NCBI GenBank assembly: GCA_036873755.1
Contig: JAVTVY010020360.1
Span: 1 to 64,000, forward strand
Direction of reading: 5' to 3'
DNA length: 64,000 nt
From: Hanleya hanleyi
Lineage: Eukaryota > Mollusca > Polyplacophora > Lepidopleurida > Hanleyidae
The position numbers and the translations under genes are program-made. Each line of letters begins with the position of its first letter. The stretch's first letter is position 1. Below, one piece after another: positions 37,286 through 47,563 of this stretch. Under the pieces are notes generated by a model that had not been told where the DNA came from, did no database searches, and worked only from the letters and a program-made list of their open reading frames with translations.

Positions 37286-37354
37286 GCACGCTAGCTGGTG
37301 ATCTATTTTTAGCACACTCAGTTCAACTATCCCCAAGTCGAGGGCCGAGCCGTG

Positions 37355-37530
37355 ACATCTTCGGTAACCTCCGTGTCTCTTCGGGCACCTCCGTGACATC
37401 TTCGGTCACCTCCGTGTCTCTTCGGTCACCTCCGTAACTACCCGGCTGTTCCCGTGTAAACCCGGATGGATCTCCGTGTCTCTTCGGTGACCTCCGTGAC
37501 ATCTTCGGTCACCTCCGTGTCTCTTCGGTC
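37355..37530 (-). repeat. 20-bp promoter-proximal minisatellite, left
   Basis: Tandem variants of ctccgtgacatcttcggtca and ctccgtgtctcttcggtcac. The mirror image is at 37960-38130, upstream of the right gene. Confidence 0.85.
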
Positions 37531-37539
37531 ACCTCCGTA

Positions 37540-37900
37540 CCGTCAACGATCAGCATGTAGACATGTAGAGTATGTACGGCATGTTATGGTATCCATCAGT
37601 GCATGAGTGACGCATTCAGCCGATGGGGGTGGTCGGTCAACTGACCTTTGACCCCGGCGCGCGCTAACAATACCGGATAAATTGCGCGCCGGGGTCAAAG
37701 GTCAGTTCCGGTCACGTAAACGGAAGCGGAAGTGACCTTACAGAGGTCATATGCAAATGTCACTTCCGAGCTCTGAGCTCCACACGCTTTGAGCTCCAAG
37801 AGCTCCGATCCAAGAGCTCTGCCACACGGGAGCTCCCACCACCACCACCACCGGGCGAGGTCCGCCATCTTCAGTCCGTGTCTTTTCGGTGACGGAGTGT
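37540..37900. other. Centre of element 1: gene 3'-end fragment plus DR1 module
   Basis: 37542-37640 repeats the 3' end of the left gene and its flank (compare 35965-36062: cgatcagcatgtagacat, cattcagccgatgggg), in the same orientation. Next comes a small palindrome: ctgacctttgacccc, then cgcgcgc, a loop ctaacaataccggataaat, gcgcgc, ggggtcaaaggtcag. After this come gtcatatgcaaatgtcactt and tandem gagctc words. The module from the palindrome to gcaaat matches 58757-58936 in the centre of element 2 (inverted). Confidence 0.65.
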
Positions 37901-37959
37901 GAACATGATAGCACATGTACTGACCTGTCTGTGGGGTTTTTCCCACAATGTCGTTCACT

Positions 37960-38130
37960 TCCGAGTCTCTTCGGTCACTTCCCGAAAAGACACGGAGGTG
38001 GCCGAAGAGACACGGAGGTGCCCGAAGATGTCACGGAGGTCACCGAAGATGTCACGGAGGTGCCCGAAGAGACACGGAGGTCACCGAAGATGTCACGGAG
38101 ATCACCGAAGAGACACGGAGGTGCCCGAAC
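37960..38130 (+). repeat. 20-bp promoter-proximal minisatellite, right
   Basis: Tandem gaagagacacggaggtcacc and gaagatgtcacggaggtgcc units, mirror of 37355-37530. The open frames over it are repeat artefacts. Confidence 0.85.
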
Positions 38131-38149
38131 ATGATACCAGCTAGCGTGC

Positions 38150-38156
38150 TATAAAA
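38150..38156 (+). promoter_or_regulatory. TATA box of the right outward gene
   Basis: TATAAAA, 47 bp before the ATG at 38203. Mirror of 37279-37285. Confidence 0.65.
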
Positions 38157-38202
38157 GGGAAGCGGCCTGGCCGTTTCATCAGACACTCTGTCAACCACCA
38201 AG

Positions 38203-39096
38203 ATGTTCACTTGTACTACGTGCTCGAAATCATTCACTCGTCTGCACGACTTGCGCCGCCATGAGGCTACCAAGCACGAAGGAACCGCCCGGTATAGCTG
38301 TACGATATGTACACTGTCGTTTCAGCGCCCGGATCATTTACAGCGCCACACACGTGCACGCCATGAAGTACCCAAGCGTCCATGCGAAGAATGTGGTCGG
38401 CTTTTCAAACTGACCAGTCAGTTGCTGCGACACCAACGCACACGACACCCTGTTCCGCAGCCACGTTTGCAGGTAGAAGAGCCCGTAGGCATCAATATCG
38501 AGACAGGGGGAACTCCCACCCATCGCACGAGGGCCGATGATGATGTCGCCCTAATTCAACAGTCAAATTCCGACGACAAGACCTTGGGCCAGATTTTGTA
38601 CGACGTGGAGGGCAAAGTACACTTCGTGGACGAACCCATAAATGTTCCTAGCGATCTGTTACACGAAGACCATCCAGTGAGTGACATCTATCGGCGCCAT
38701 TGGCCCATGATCCGGCACTGTTTCTACCGTCATCGCCCTATTCAAGATATCTACAATTTCCGACTGACCGACCTCGCCCGTCTACGCAGCTACGTGGAAG
38801 CCATCTTCAACGATCAAACTACGGCCTTCAAGTTGAATCTGGCGTTTGGTTATATGCTGCAGCATAAGGACACAGACCAAGCCCGGTATTTTTACCCGAG
38901 CAGTAACATCCGGGTTTTTGACCAACCGTTTACCATCATTAACCGGGCGTCGCTGGAGGCGATGCTGGAGGAACTGAACACCGAGGATCCCTTGAAATGG
39001 GCCCAACAACAACACCCCAACACACAATGGGTCGTAGAGAGGGTGACCAATGCCACGTTTTTCGTTACCAAGCTGACCGACCACCCCATCGGCTGA
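38203..39096 (+). CDS. Three C2H2 zinc fingers + Polinton-type polymerase N-terminal-like domain, 297 residues
   Basis: Intact frame from the first ATG after a TATA box. There are three C2H2 fingers with identical spacing (C-x2-C-x12-H-x4-H): C4/C7/H20/H25, C33/C36/H49/H54 and C61/C64/H77/H82. A linker (about 85-140) is followed by a conserved domain (about 145-297) with PINVPSDLL, HRPIQDIYNFRLTDLARLRS, FNDQTTAFKLNLAFGYMLQH, YFYPSSN, WAQQQHPNTQW, VTNATFFVTKL and a final HPIG. From family knowledge this domain precedes the catalytic part of family-B, protein-primed DNA polymerases of Polinton-like elements; exonuclease, TPR and palm motifs are missing. The fingers suggest a nucleic-acid-binding role, perhaps at element DNA. 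Differences from the left copy are mostly conservative (V/L, K/R, D/E). AATAAA at 39216 and 39317 could end the transcript. The polymerase assignment is an inference; that the gene is expressed is unproven. Confidence 0.65.
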   Translation: MFTCTTCSKSFTRLHDLRRHEATKHEGTARYSCTICTLSFQRPDHLQRHTRARHEVPKRPCEECGRLFKLTSQLLRHQRTRHPVPQPRLQVEEPVGINIETGGTPTHRTRADDDVALIQQSNSDDKTLGQILYDVEGKVHFVDEPINVPSDLLHEDHPVSDIYRRHWPMIRHCFYRHRPIQDIYNFRLTDLARLRSYVEAIFNDQTTAFKLNLAFGYMLQHKDTDQARYFYPSSNIRVFDQPFTIINRASLEAMLEELNTEDPLKWAQQQHPNTQWVVERVTNATFFVTKLTDHPIG

Positions 39097-39215
39097 ATGC
39101 TTCACCCATGCACTGATGAATACCATAACATGCCGTACATACTCTATATGTCTACATGCTGATCGTTGACTTGAGCTCAGTAAACACTTGTACCTAATGT
39201 GACGGTGCGTTAAAT

Positions 39216-39322
39216 AATAAAACATGGTGTTTGATATTTCAATTTGTTTTGCTGTGAACATACCAAACATGCCCAGGGCGGCTCCCCTAGCCTGGGTATG
39301 ATGTAACATTGGGGATAATAAA
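39216..39322 (+). terminator. Two polyadenylation signals after the right gene
   Basis: AATAAA at 39216-39221 and 39317-39322. The surrounding 3' flank is conserved in mirror image at 35800-35960. Confidence 0.45.
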
Positions 39323-39373
39323 CTGTATGAACATTGCTGAACTTGTTGTTATTCACGACAACGGCTATCCGAT

Positions 39374-40315
39374 ATATTGTATAATACAGGACGTATATGG
39401 TACAATACAGGACAGATATGGTATAATACAGCACAGATTTGGTATAATACAGGACATACACCGTATAATACAGGACAGATTTGGTATAATACAGAACATA
39501 TATTGTATAATACAGCACAGATTTGGTATAATACAGGACAGATACTGTATAATACAGCACAGATTTGGTATAATACAGAACATATATTGTATAATACAGG
39601 ACAAATATGGTACAAAACAGGACAGATTTGGTATAATACAGGACAGATATTGTATAACACAGGACAGATATTGCATAATACAGCACAGATATGGTATAAT
39701 TCAGGACAGATATGGTATAATACAGCACAGATATGGTATAATAGAGGGCAAATATTGTATAATACAGCACAGATTTGGTATAATACAGGACATATATGGT
39801 ACAATACAGGACAGATATGGTATAATGCAGCACAGATATGGTATAATAGAGAAATATTGTATAATACAGAGCAGATATGGTATAATACAGGACATATATG
39901 ATACAATACAGGACAGATACTGTATAATACAGGACAGATTTGGTATAATACAGAACATATATTGCAGAATACTGGACAGATATTGTATAATACAGGACAG
40001 ATATTGTATAATACAGCGCAGATATGTTATAACACAGGACAGATATTGTATAATACAGCACAGATTTGGTATAATACAGCACAGATTTGGTATAATACAG
40101 GACAGATACTGTATAATACAGGGCAGATTTGGTATTATACAGGACATATATGGTATAATAGAGAACAAATATGGTACAATACAGGACAGATTTGGTATAA
40201 TACAGGACAGATATTGTTTAACATAGGACAGGTATGGTATAATACAGGACATATATGGTATAATGCAGGACAGATGTGGTATAACACAACAAAGATGTGG
40301 TATAATGTGTGACAG
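39374..40315 (-). repeat. 21-bp minisatellite, right arm of element 1
   Basis: Reverse-complement class of 35216-35765 (ggtataatacaggacagata), about 45 units against about 26 on the left, so the two arms have diverged in copy number. Confidence 0.95.
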
Positions 40316-40860
40316 ATATGGATGGTCCATCTCTACACCAAATACCTTCCTTCACTGCCCCAAAATGCCCACTTTCGCTACTACTCCTACTGATGACGTC
40401 ACAGATGACGTAAACATCCCTCAAATCGGGATGTACACCCCGAGAGCTACAAGATAACACCTCCCACGACACAATCGGACCAGGGATGGTCCCTCTCTAC
40501 CCCAAACACACCTCCACGGACCCCCAAAATGGCCACTTTACTTACTACACCCAACTGCGCATGCGCAGATTGACGCGACTTGCACTTAAAAACATGCCAT
40601 TCTGACTCTACCCCACACAAGCTTCACTTTGACACCTCCCACAACCCATTTGGACCCATAGTGGTCCATCTCTACGCCAAACACACCCCCACATACCCCC
40701 CAACATGCCTGCTTTCTATACTACGGTCAGACTGCGCATGCGCAGACTATTGCACACGGACGAACCATTAGTCGATACATTACAAACTCCACGGGAGCTT
40801 CAAAATAAGACCTCATACGACACCATAGGATCATAAGGGGCTCACCTAGACCCCAAAACG
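40316..40860 (-). repeat. Right-arm-only array with CRE and NRF1-type words
   Basis: Three diverged units of about 180 bp: atggtccatctctac, ccccaaaatgcccac, tgatgacgtcacagatgacg, ccccgagagctacaagat, and aactgcgcatgcgcagattg. They have no counterpart in the left arm of element 1 but match 53900-54540 and 60930-61500 in element 2. Confidence 0.75.
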
Positions 40861-40879
40861 TTCACCCCGTATGGACCTA

Positions 40880-41780
40880 TACCTCCATAGCCATGCAGTA
40901 TAGGCCTATGGGCCTACCCAGGCCTCGGTGAACTTTTTCCAAAAATTTCACCGCTTCGCTCCGGGACCCCTCCCATCGTGTTCTAAATGACGAGACGAGA
41001 AAAACAAGACCCCACAACCCATATCACAATGAACGTGTGTGAATTTCCCAGGTTGGACCTATACCCCCCATAGCCAGCCTATGGGCCTACCCAGGCATCG
41101 GTGAGCTTTTTCCAAAAATTTCACCGTTTCGCTCCGGGACCCTTCCCATCGTGTTCTAAATGACGAGACGAGAAAAACAAACCCCACAACCCATATCACA
41201 ATGAACGTGTGTGAATTTCCCAGGTTGAACCTATATCCCCATATAGCCAGTATGGAGCTATATGGGCTATATGGTACTTTTCCAAAAATTTCACCGATTC
41301 GATCCGGGACCCCTCCCATCGTGTTCTAAATGACGAGACGTGAAAAACAAGACCAAACAACCCATATCACAATGAACGTGTGTGAATTTCCCAGGTTGAA
41401 CCTATACCCCCATATAGCCAGTATGGGACTATATGGTACTTTTCCAAAAATTTCACCGTTGCGCTCCGAGACCCTTCCCATCGTGTTCTAAATGACGAGA
41501 CGTGAAAAACAAATCCAAGCAACCCATATCACAATGAACGTGTGTGAATTTCCCAGGTTGAACCTATACCCCCATATAGCCAGCCTATAGGCCTATATAC
41601 AGGCCTACCCGGTACTTTTCCCAAAAATTTCACCGATTCGCTCCGGGACCCTTTCCATTGTCATTTTCTTGGCGAGACGAGAAAAACGAGACCCCACAAG
41701 CCATAGTAAAGCCCACGAAAAAAATTGACCATCCCCATACCCCATACAGGCATTTTCCCTTATATTGTATAATACAGACC
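40880..41780 (-). repeat. Element 1 second subterminal array, right arm
   Basis: Five to six units with ctccgggacccttcccatcg, aatgacgagacg, gaacgtgtgtgaatttccc and catatagccagtatgg. Mirror of 34726-35215 with more units. Confidence 0.85.
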
Positions 41781-42315
41781 CCTATTGTAGGGGTAAAGTC
41801 CGTGTTCCGCTTTTTATAGTTTCGGGAAAAAATCCTAATTTTACATGCACCCACCCCATTGACTTGATAGGCAGGCCCCGATAAGCCCGGGGACCGATAT
41901 TAGCCCTTTTGGCTAGGGTTGATAGGGGTTTTCCCCTATTTTAGGGGTAAAGTCCGTGTTCCGCTTTTTATATTTTCGGGAAAAAATCCTAATTTTACAT
42001 GCACCCACCCCATTGACTTGATAGGCAGGCCCCGATAAGCCCGGGGACCGATATTAGCCCTTTTGGCTAGGGTTGATAGGGGTTTTCCCCTAGTTTAGGG
42101 GTAAAGTCCGTGTTCCGCTTTTTATATTTTCGGGGACAAATCCTAATTTTACATGCACCCACCCCATTGACTTGATAGGCAGGCCCCGATAAGCCCGGAG
42201 ACCGATATTAGCCCTTTTGGCTAGAGTTGATAGGGGTTTTCCCCTAGTTTAGGGGTAAAGTCCGTGTTCCGCTTTTTATAGTTTCCGGAGAAAATCCTAA
42301 TTTTACATGCACCCA
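41781..42315 (-). repeat. Element 1 subterminal 154-bp repeat, right arm
   Basis: Four units mirroring 34171-34725, again with the TATAAAA-type word (ttttatag or ttttatat on this strand). Confidence 0.9.
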
Positions 42316-42680
42316 TCCATGATTGAATGGCCCTAGAGGAGCGCTTCACTTTGACACCTCACTCGACCCATTCGGTCCACTAGGGACCCACCCCTGTCAC
42401 AAAACGTCTATTCCCATACTCTTTTTAGGCATTCCCCGTATACATTAACATTGGAAGTCACTTGGTTGACATGGGACTACGTTCTGTCCGCGGAGGAATA
42501 CAAAGGTTACAGGTTGCCAGAACTACTTTTGACCTCCACGTGACCTTGAGCTGGTGGCGCCCCCTGGCGCCCCAGAAGTGAAAGGCGATGGGGCGTCCCC
42601 TATACCTTTAACCTGGAAAATAGGGGACCAAGAGTTACCTCCCTGGAAAAGGGGCTCTGAAATGCCGGCTCCCTACTACT
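42316..42680 (-). repeat. Element 1 right terminal inverted repeat, outer part
   Basis: Reverse complement of 33810-34170, ending ccctactact at the element border. Confidence 0.85.
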
Positions 42681-42686
42681 CACGTT
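42681..42686 (+). repeat. Right target-site duplication of element 1 (CACGTT)
   Basis: Identical to 33804-33809 directly before the left end. Confidence 0.8.
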
Positions 42687-44282
42687 TCGAGGTTTCTACA
42701 TGTACAGCTAAGCGTGACTGGATTGCAGGAAGCCTTTAAGGTCTGTGAATCGTTGATTGAAATGTCTTTGGGTACGACGTATATATATAGTGATAATATC
42801 AGCATGTCCCCGGAGTTATATGATTATTATCAGATTACTTGGTTATATCTTCTCACCAACAGAATTTCAGCATGTTCCCGGAGTCGTATGACTTATTGTC
42901 ACATTACATTGCTATATCTGCTGTTATCGCGTTCAAATGAGTGATTAAAAGTGACGGTGTTTATACATTTGGGAGATTTTTAATCCTATTCAATGGATTA
43001 TATTCCAGGTATTACCTCAACGAAGAAACAATACCTATACCCTTAATGTAGAGAGACCATTTCTATGTACAACCAATGCCAATGACCTGTGAATGAAATT
43101 TCGTTCGATTTTTTCTCGATATGTCGAATTATCTTGTATGACAGCCAAGTGGTCTATAGAAACACCTGAGATGATATGTAATAAATTCCTATCTATTCAG
43201 TATGTAATTTATGAGAACAGATTTTAACTTTATAACATTTGAATAATTTTCATTTCCTTATGGCCATATATTTTAAACGTGACCAGGAACAAGAATCTGA
43301 CTATCATGCCATTCCTATGTATATACTGCTACAATTAACATGCGATTTCTTCCTTGTGTTTTCATCTGCTGACATGCAAGTCATTTTAGAACGATTCTAT
43401 GTTAGTGTTGTACGATACTAGTATATCATATATAAAAACCCGATTGTTCGTGGTAGAACCTTGAGAGATCATAATAAGCATTTGCGTACACTTCGCCATC
43501 CATAAGATGGCTTGCGAATCGTGTGTCTCCATCCGGTGTTTTACCGGATTCTGTTCGGCCTTCATCCGGCGGAGAACAGACTCGAGAAATCTGATAAATT
43601 ACAGGTATTCATACCACTTCTGAAACAGATATTGCCTGGGCTTACAAAATATATAGGTATGAATAACTTTCGTATCACACATACGTATCGTATTTTGAAC
43701 AAGTAGGACATCACATGACTCGAAATGACTTTGCATCTCATGACTTTGCTGATTGGCTGACGAAGTCACGTGGTATTGATTTCTGGAAATTCCCTCTGGC
43801 AGTTGCCGTAAGTAGGCTGACAATGGATACACACGATCCCAGGGTCAGTCTTACCGCGTATAGATGACCGAGATGGTTACAGGTTGCATAATAAGACAAC
43901 CTGTCTGCATGTAAAATCCATCTAAGAAATATTAAATTTGTACGAGCATATCTATAATGTTTCGTTTAAACAAGGCAAAACTTTAATGAATTTCTAACCG
44001 TTATTCATCAGATGTTTTTAACTTCAAATTTCAAATTAACATTAACGAAAGTAGAAAGCGATTTCCATGCATAATCCCTTCCTCCCTCAAACCCTATTAT
44101 TTAGACGGTCTTCTTATTTCGGATAATCCATTCGTCCACGTATAGTAACGCCGTGAACGATATTTCCGTGCACCGTTGTCAATAATGTAGTCATTTTCGG
44201 ACGTTTAGGAAAAAAGAAATAATGGTATTTCTGCATAGCCAACTGTTCATCTCTGAATGGCAAAATAATATCTAGAAGAATC
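42687..44282. other. Intergenic, no gene recognised
   Basis: A 68-bp tandem duplication (cagcatgtccccggag, then cagcatgttcccggag) lies at about 42795-42925. The rest is AT-rich with short unrecognised frames. Confidence 0.4.
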
Positions 44283-44480
44283 GGCTTTGACGATAGAAAC
44301 ATGCCTTGTCGGCGTCATTAAAGTTGTGTGGGCCTCTGCTGCAAGAAACTAACTTCTGTTCATGTATTTTCAGTTCATGTCTGCCTGGAGTGTGGTGCTT
44401 TGGCCGTGTTATGTTGAAATTCTTCATGGACGAATGCTGGTTATAGTGAATGACGGATATGGTTGTTGGGTGAACATGCA
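44283..44480 (+). repeat. Diverged copy of dispersed repeat D2
   Basis: Shares the order ttgcaagaaactaac, tctgttcatg, atggacgaatgctgg and gtgaatgacgga with 27470-27660 and 36960-37120. Confidence 0.45.
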
Positions 44481-46536
44481 TGTCGATATTTCACCTCCAT
44501 ATATAGGAATCTATAATATAGATATTTTACCTTATATGACTATTAATATTTGCTTACCCTTATGCCTTGCCCTAATTTTTCTATTGCATGCATGCGTTCG
44601 TTTTGCTTATAAGGTATGTATATGAGGACAGGATTATGGGCCTATATATTCAATCAATATGGCCACGTGAGTGTAAAAAATATACGTGATGTACCGTATA
44701 TTATTTACTGTCTATATTAACATTGTCTTAGAGCGTAAGCAAATTATATTCACCTGATTTCATTTGGTTTCAAATTAAAGAGTCAAATTTATTGTATTTT
44801 CTGATACTGGTGAAATTTGTTCTGATACCTTATAAGGTATCATGCCTTTACCGGGAAGTAATACATTTAATCCCGGGGCAGAAAGCATGTGGGTGTTTTT
44901 CTGGATCTATAGTTCTATCAATAAATTATCTGCCAATAAGAATGTAAGGATATGAGATGACTGCCTCTATATATTTCGACACACTTTGTCACTCAGCTTA
45001 TCTAAAGTACGCACTTTACTTGTCAGACCTATTTTATGATTTGACTAACACTGGTCATACATATTCCCTTATATAGTCCTTTAGAAAAATGCAGATTAAC
45101 ACCACTCCAAGTGGGCTTGGTCAGGGCGGCTCCTCACAAAATCTCAAGCTGTATTCGGAACTCTTTACCATGTTCAAGGGATATATATGTGTGTGTGAAT
45201 TACACATTTTTGTCGTCCTCACAATGTAGACATATTTATCGAACCAGGACGTTAATTTATTGAAGTAGACAACAGGAATTACTGTAAAATACGCACAATC
45301 TCTCACACTTTACGAATGGCCATATAAGGGTATCTGGTGATTTTCACGCATTATCATGTTGATCTATGTACGATGGATACACACTTATGTGGGCCTTTTT
45401 TACAAGCCTGTCATTCATATTCAACGGCGAACTTGGTGAATGAATGTTAATTTAGACACTCATTCAAACCAGTTCTACAAGGACTGGTAAAATGTACACT
45501 GTTAACTGAAGGAAGGGAAAAAATCAGCTCGTTATATAAAACATGTGTTATCATGTGAGTTTGAACGTATAAGCAATTTGTAAGATCATGGAGCCATGGT
45601 AAGATGAAGGGGGAAGTTTAATTCCAATTTAGCGAAACTATTGCCACGGAATGAGAAAAGGCTTTCTGTAGAAATCTACAATGGAAAATAGTGCCAGGAA
45701 GAGGGTTAGGGTTAGGGTGGTCACATGATGCTATGGTGGTTACATGATGTTCGTGTTTTTCAGATAGTATGTCTTCCTTGATGTAAATCGTGGCGGAAAT
45801 TAGTGGACAGTTGTTTGTGGAAATTGCAGTCAGTTTGTGGAAAGCGAAACTGATATTATTCCTGGTTAAATAGATATATATGTTATCATTTACACATATT
45901 ACACTGGAATACAAGCGTCAGATCCGACATTCAATCAAAAGTTTTCGTCTTTTTGAGAGAATTTAAACAGAGGCTAGTTCACCGAAAGTGGACCCTTGTC
46001 ATTTGTATACAGATGTAGGTCTAAATATGATGTTCCAGTGGGATTGTCGGTGGCTTCTCTCAAATTTAGAGAAGTACTGGTGTGAAAGAAATGGAGGTCC
46101 CTCAGATAAGAGTGTCCGCTTGCTATGATAATTTAACCCAGCCCGGACATTGCCATCTGAAATGGGACACTTGGATATCAGAGCCCGCCGCGTAAAGCAT
46201 AGGAGACCGGACACTGGTTTCTGGGGACCACCGTTTCTTTTACACCCGTATATATTCTTCGCAGCGTTTCCTATTTTCAGGGTAGTAATGATATTGATCA
46301 GGGTATGCCGCGCCAAGAATCCATTTCGATTCCTAGGTTATTGATGACCCAGATCCTGGAGCGAATTCGAATTCCTTAGGACGCTGTAAAACCAAGTGTT
46401 AAGCCTATAGATAGTTTGATTGGTGGACCCTATAGGGTTTGGTCCAACTTTTTGTAGAAGACGAAATTAATTTATTTATATCTATATCTATAGGCGATTT
46501 GAAGCCACGTTTGCCATAGAAAACTTCCTGATCTTT
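44481..46536. other. Intergenic, no gene recognised
   Basis: AT-rich. A short gggttagggttaggg word lies at 45702. Nothing coding is supported. Confidence 0.35.
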
Positions 46537-46731
46537 GGGATGGGGTGAATCACAGGGGCTTGTTACCGATGTTAACTGGTTAATTGTGTTTATTGGAGGG
46601 AGGTCTTGAAGTTGATTTCTGGGGGAGGTCGAGGTCGCGATGTACTTTTCTTCACGACCTCGAGCTCTTTCCCAAATACACATGATTAACCTATTAATAA
46701 CGGTAACGAGCCCCTGTGGGGTGAATTGCTC
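46537..46731. mobile_element. Hairpin element of about 195 bp
   Basis: ggggtgaatcacaggggc, ttgttaccg and gttaattgtgt on the left (46541-46592) pair with 46667-46731 on the right (tacacatgattaac, cggtaacgagcccctg). Inner inverted words are gaggtcgaggtcg and cgacctcgagc. No gene. Confidence 0.6.
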
Positions 46732-47563
46732 CACTGTGGGATGAATTGCTCCGCCCACAACTGAATCCGCCTTTATCTGTTACTTTTTAACGAATGATGA
46801 ACCCTATTTCACTTTTTATGCGCTCTACTCAGTGTACGGTAACAGGTAAAATATTATTTATCTTTTCCTGTCCTCTGTTACCACGCATTTTGAAACAAAT
46901 CATGTGTGATTCATGCGTCTAACCTTTTAGAAATGTATTGGGCGAAGCTGTCACAAACAATATAAGATAATATGGGGTTTACGATATTACATCCTGTCAG
47001 CAAGGACATGTCATGTGTGAGGGTTCCGGCTCGCTTGTTATGCCAGTCATCTCAGGACCTGCCTGGTAGTGGTTGACCCGGCCTTCACCCCCACTATATA
47101 ATGGGGTACAACTGGCAAAGGTGTCACGTGTTTTATTCTCCAGGCCGTTGCTCAAACAGACAAATATGCAAGCTTTGTCCGGTATACCGTTACAGTGGCT
47201 CTGAGCACAAATAGCGACAGATGCTATTAGATGTATGTTTACTTTCGGAAAGATTGTCTAAAGTGTGCAACTGTGCTGTACGAACATTGGCGTTTGATAG
47301 TTGTATTCATATCAAGTCGGGTTCGATATTATGGCCAGCCGTTTCAGTATTTAATCGGTTATTTGACATCTGTGGATAAATTTTTTTTGCATATGTCGAA
47401 AATATTTCAACATATGTGTAAAAGAACTACACATATGTGCGCATTTGTTCCAAATGCAGAAATGTGTTATACATATCTTGAACAATTTTATACTTATGTA
47501 AAATAGTTAATTTGTTAACATAACTGCAAAAGTTTTTCACATGTAGGATAAATGAAGCGGCTT
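46732..47563. other. Intergenic, no gene recognised
   Basis: Around 47385-47500 there are several ACATATGT-type words. The 91-codon frame at 47231-47506 overlaps this and has no recognisable domain. Confidence 0.35.

Larger units (their letters stand above)
33810..42680. mobile_element. Element 1: giant palindromic non-autonomous Polinton/Maverick-like element, 8871 bp
   Basis: The ends are AGTAGTAGGGAGCCGGCATT on the left and its reverse complement on the right, bounded by the 6-mer CACGTT at 33804-33809 and 42681-42686. A 5'-AG terminus with a 6-bp duplication is the Polinton signature. The inverted symmetry continues far inward, through 154-bp subterminal repeats, a second repeat array, a 21-bp minisatellite, the gene 3' flank and the gene itself, to a centre near 37.3-37.9 kb. 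Each arm holds one truncated polymerase-like gene reading outward. The arms are unequal (right minisatellite longer; array 40318-40860 present only on the right; a 268-bp insertion only on the left). Integrase, packaging ATPase, protease and capsid genes are absent. Confidence 0.75.

Noticed and set aside
35115..40330. Long Ile/Tyr/Leu/Cys-rich frames on both strands over the 21-bp repeats
   Set aside because: The period is a multiple of three, so frames stay open automatically; they mirror each other in the two arms.
43512..43706. Short frames near 43.5 kb
   Set aside because: Chance frames in AT-rich intergenic DNA.
45701..45718. Telomere repeat (gggttagggttaggg)
   Set aside because: Only two to three units; too short to mean an interstitial telomere.
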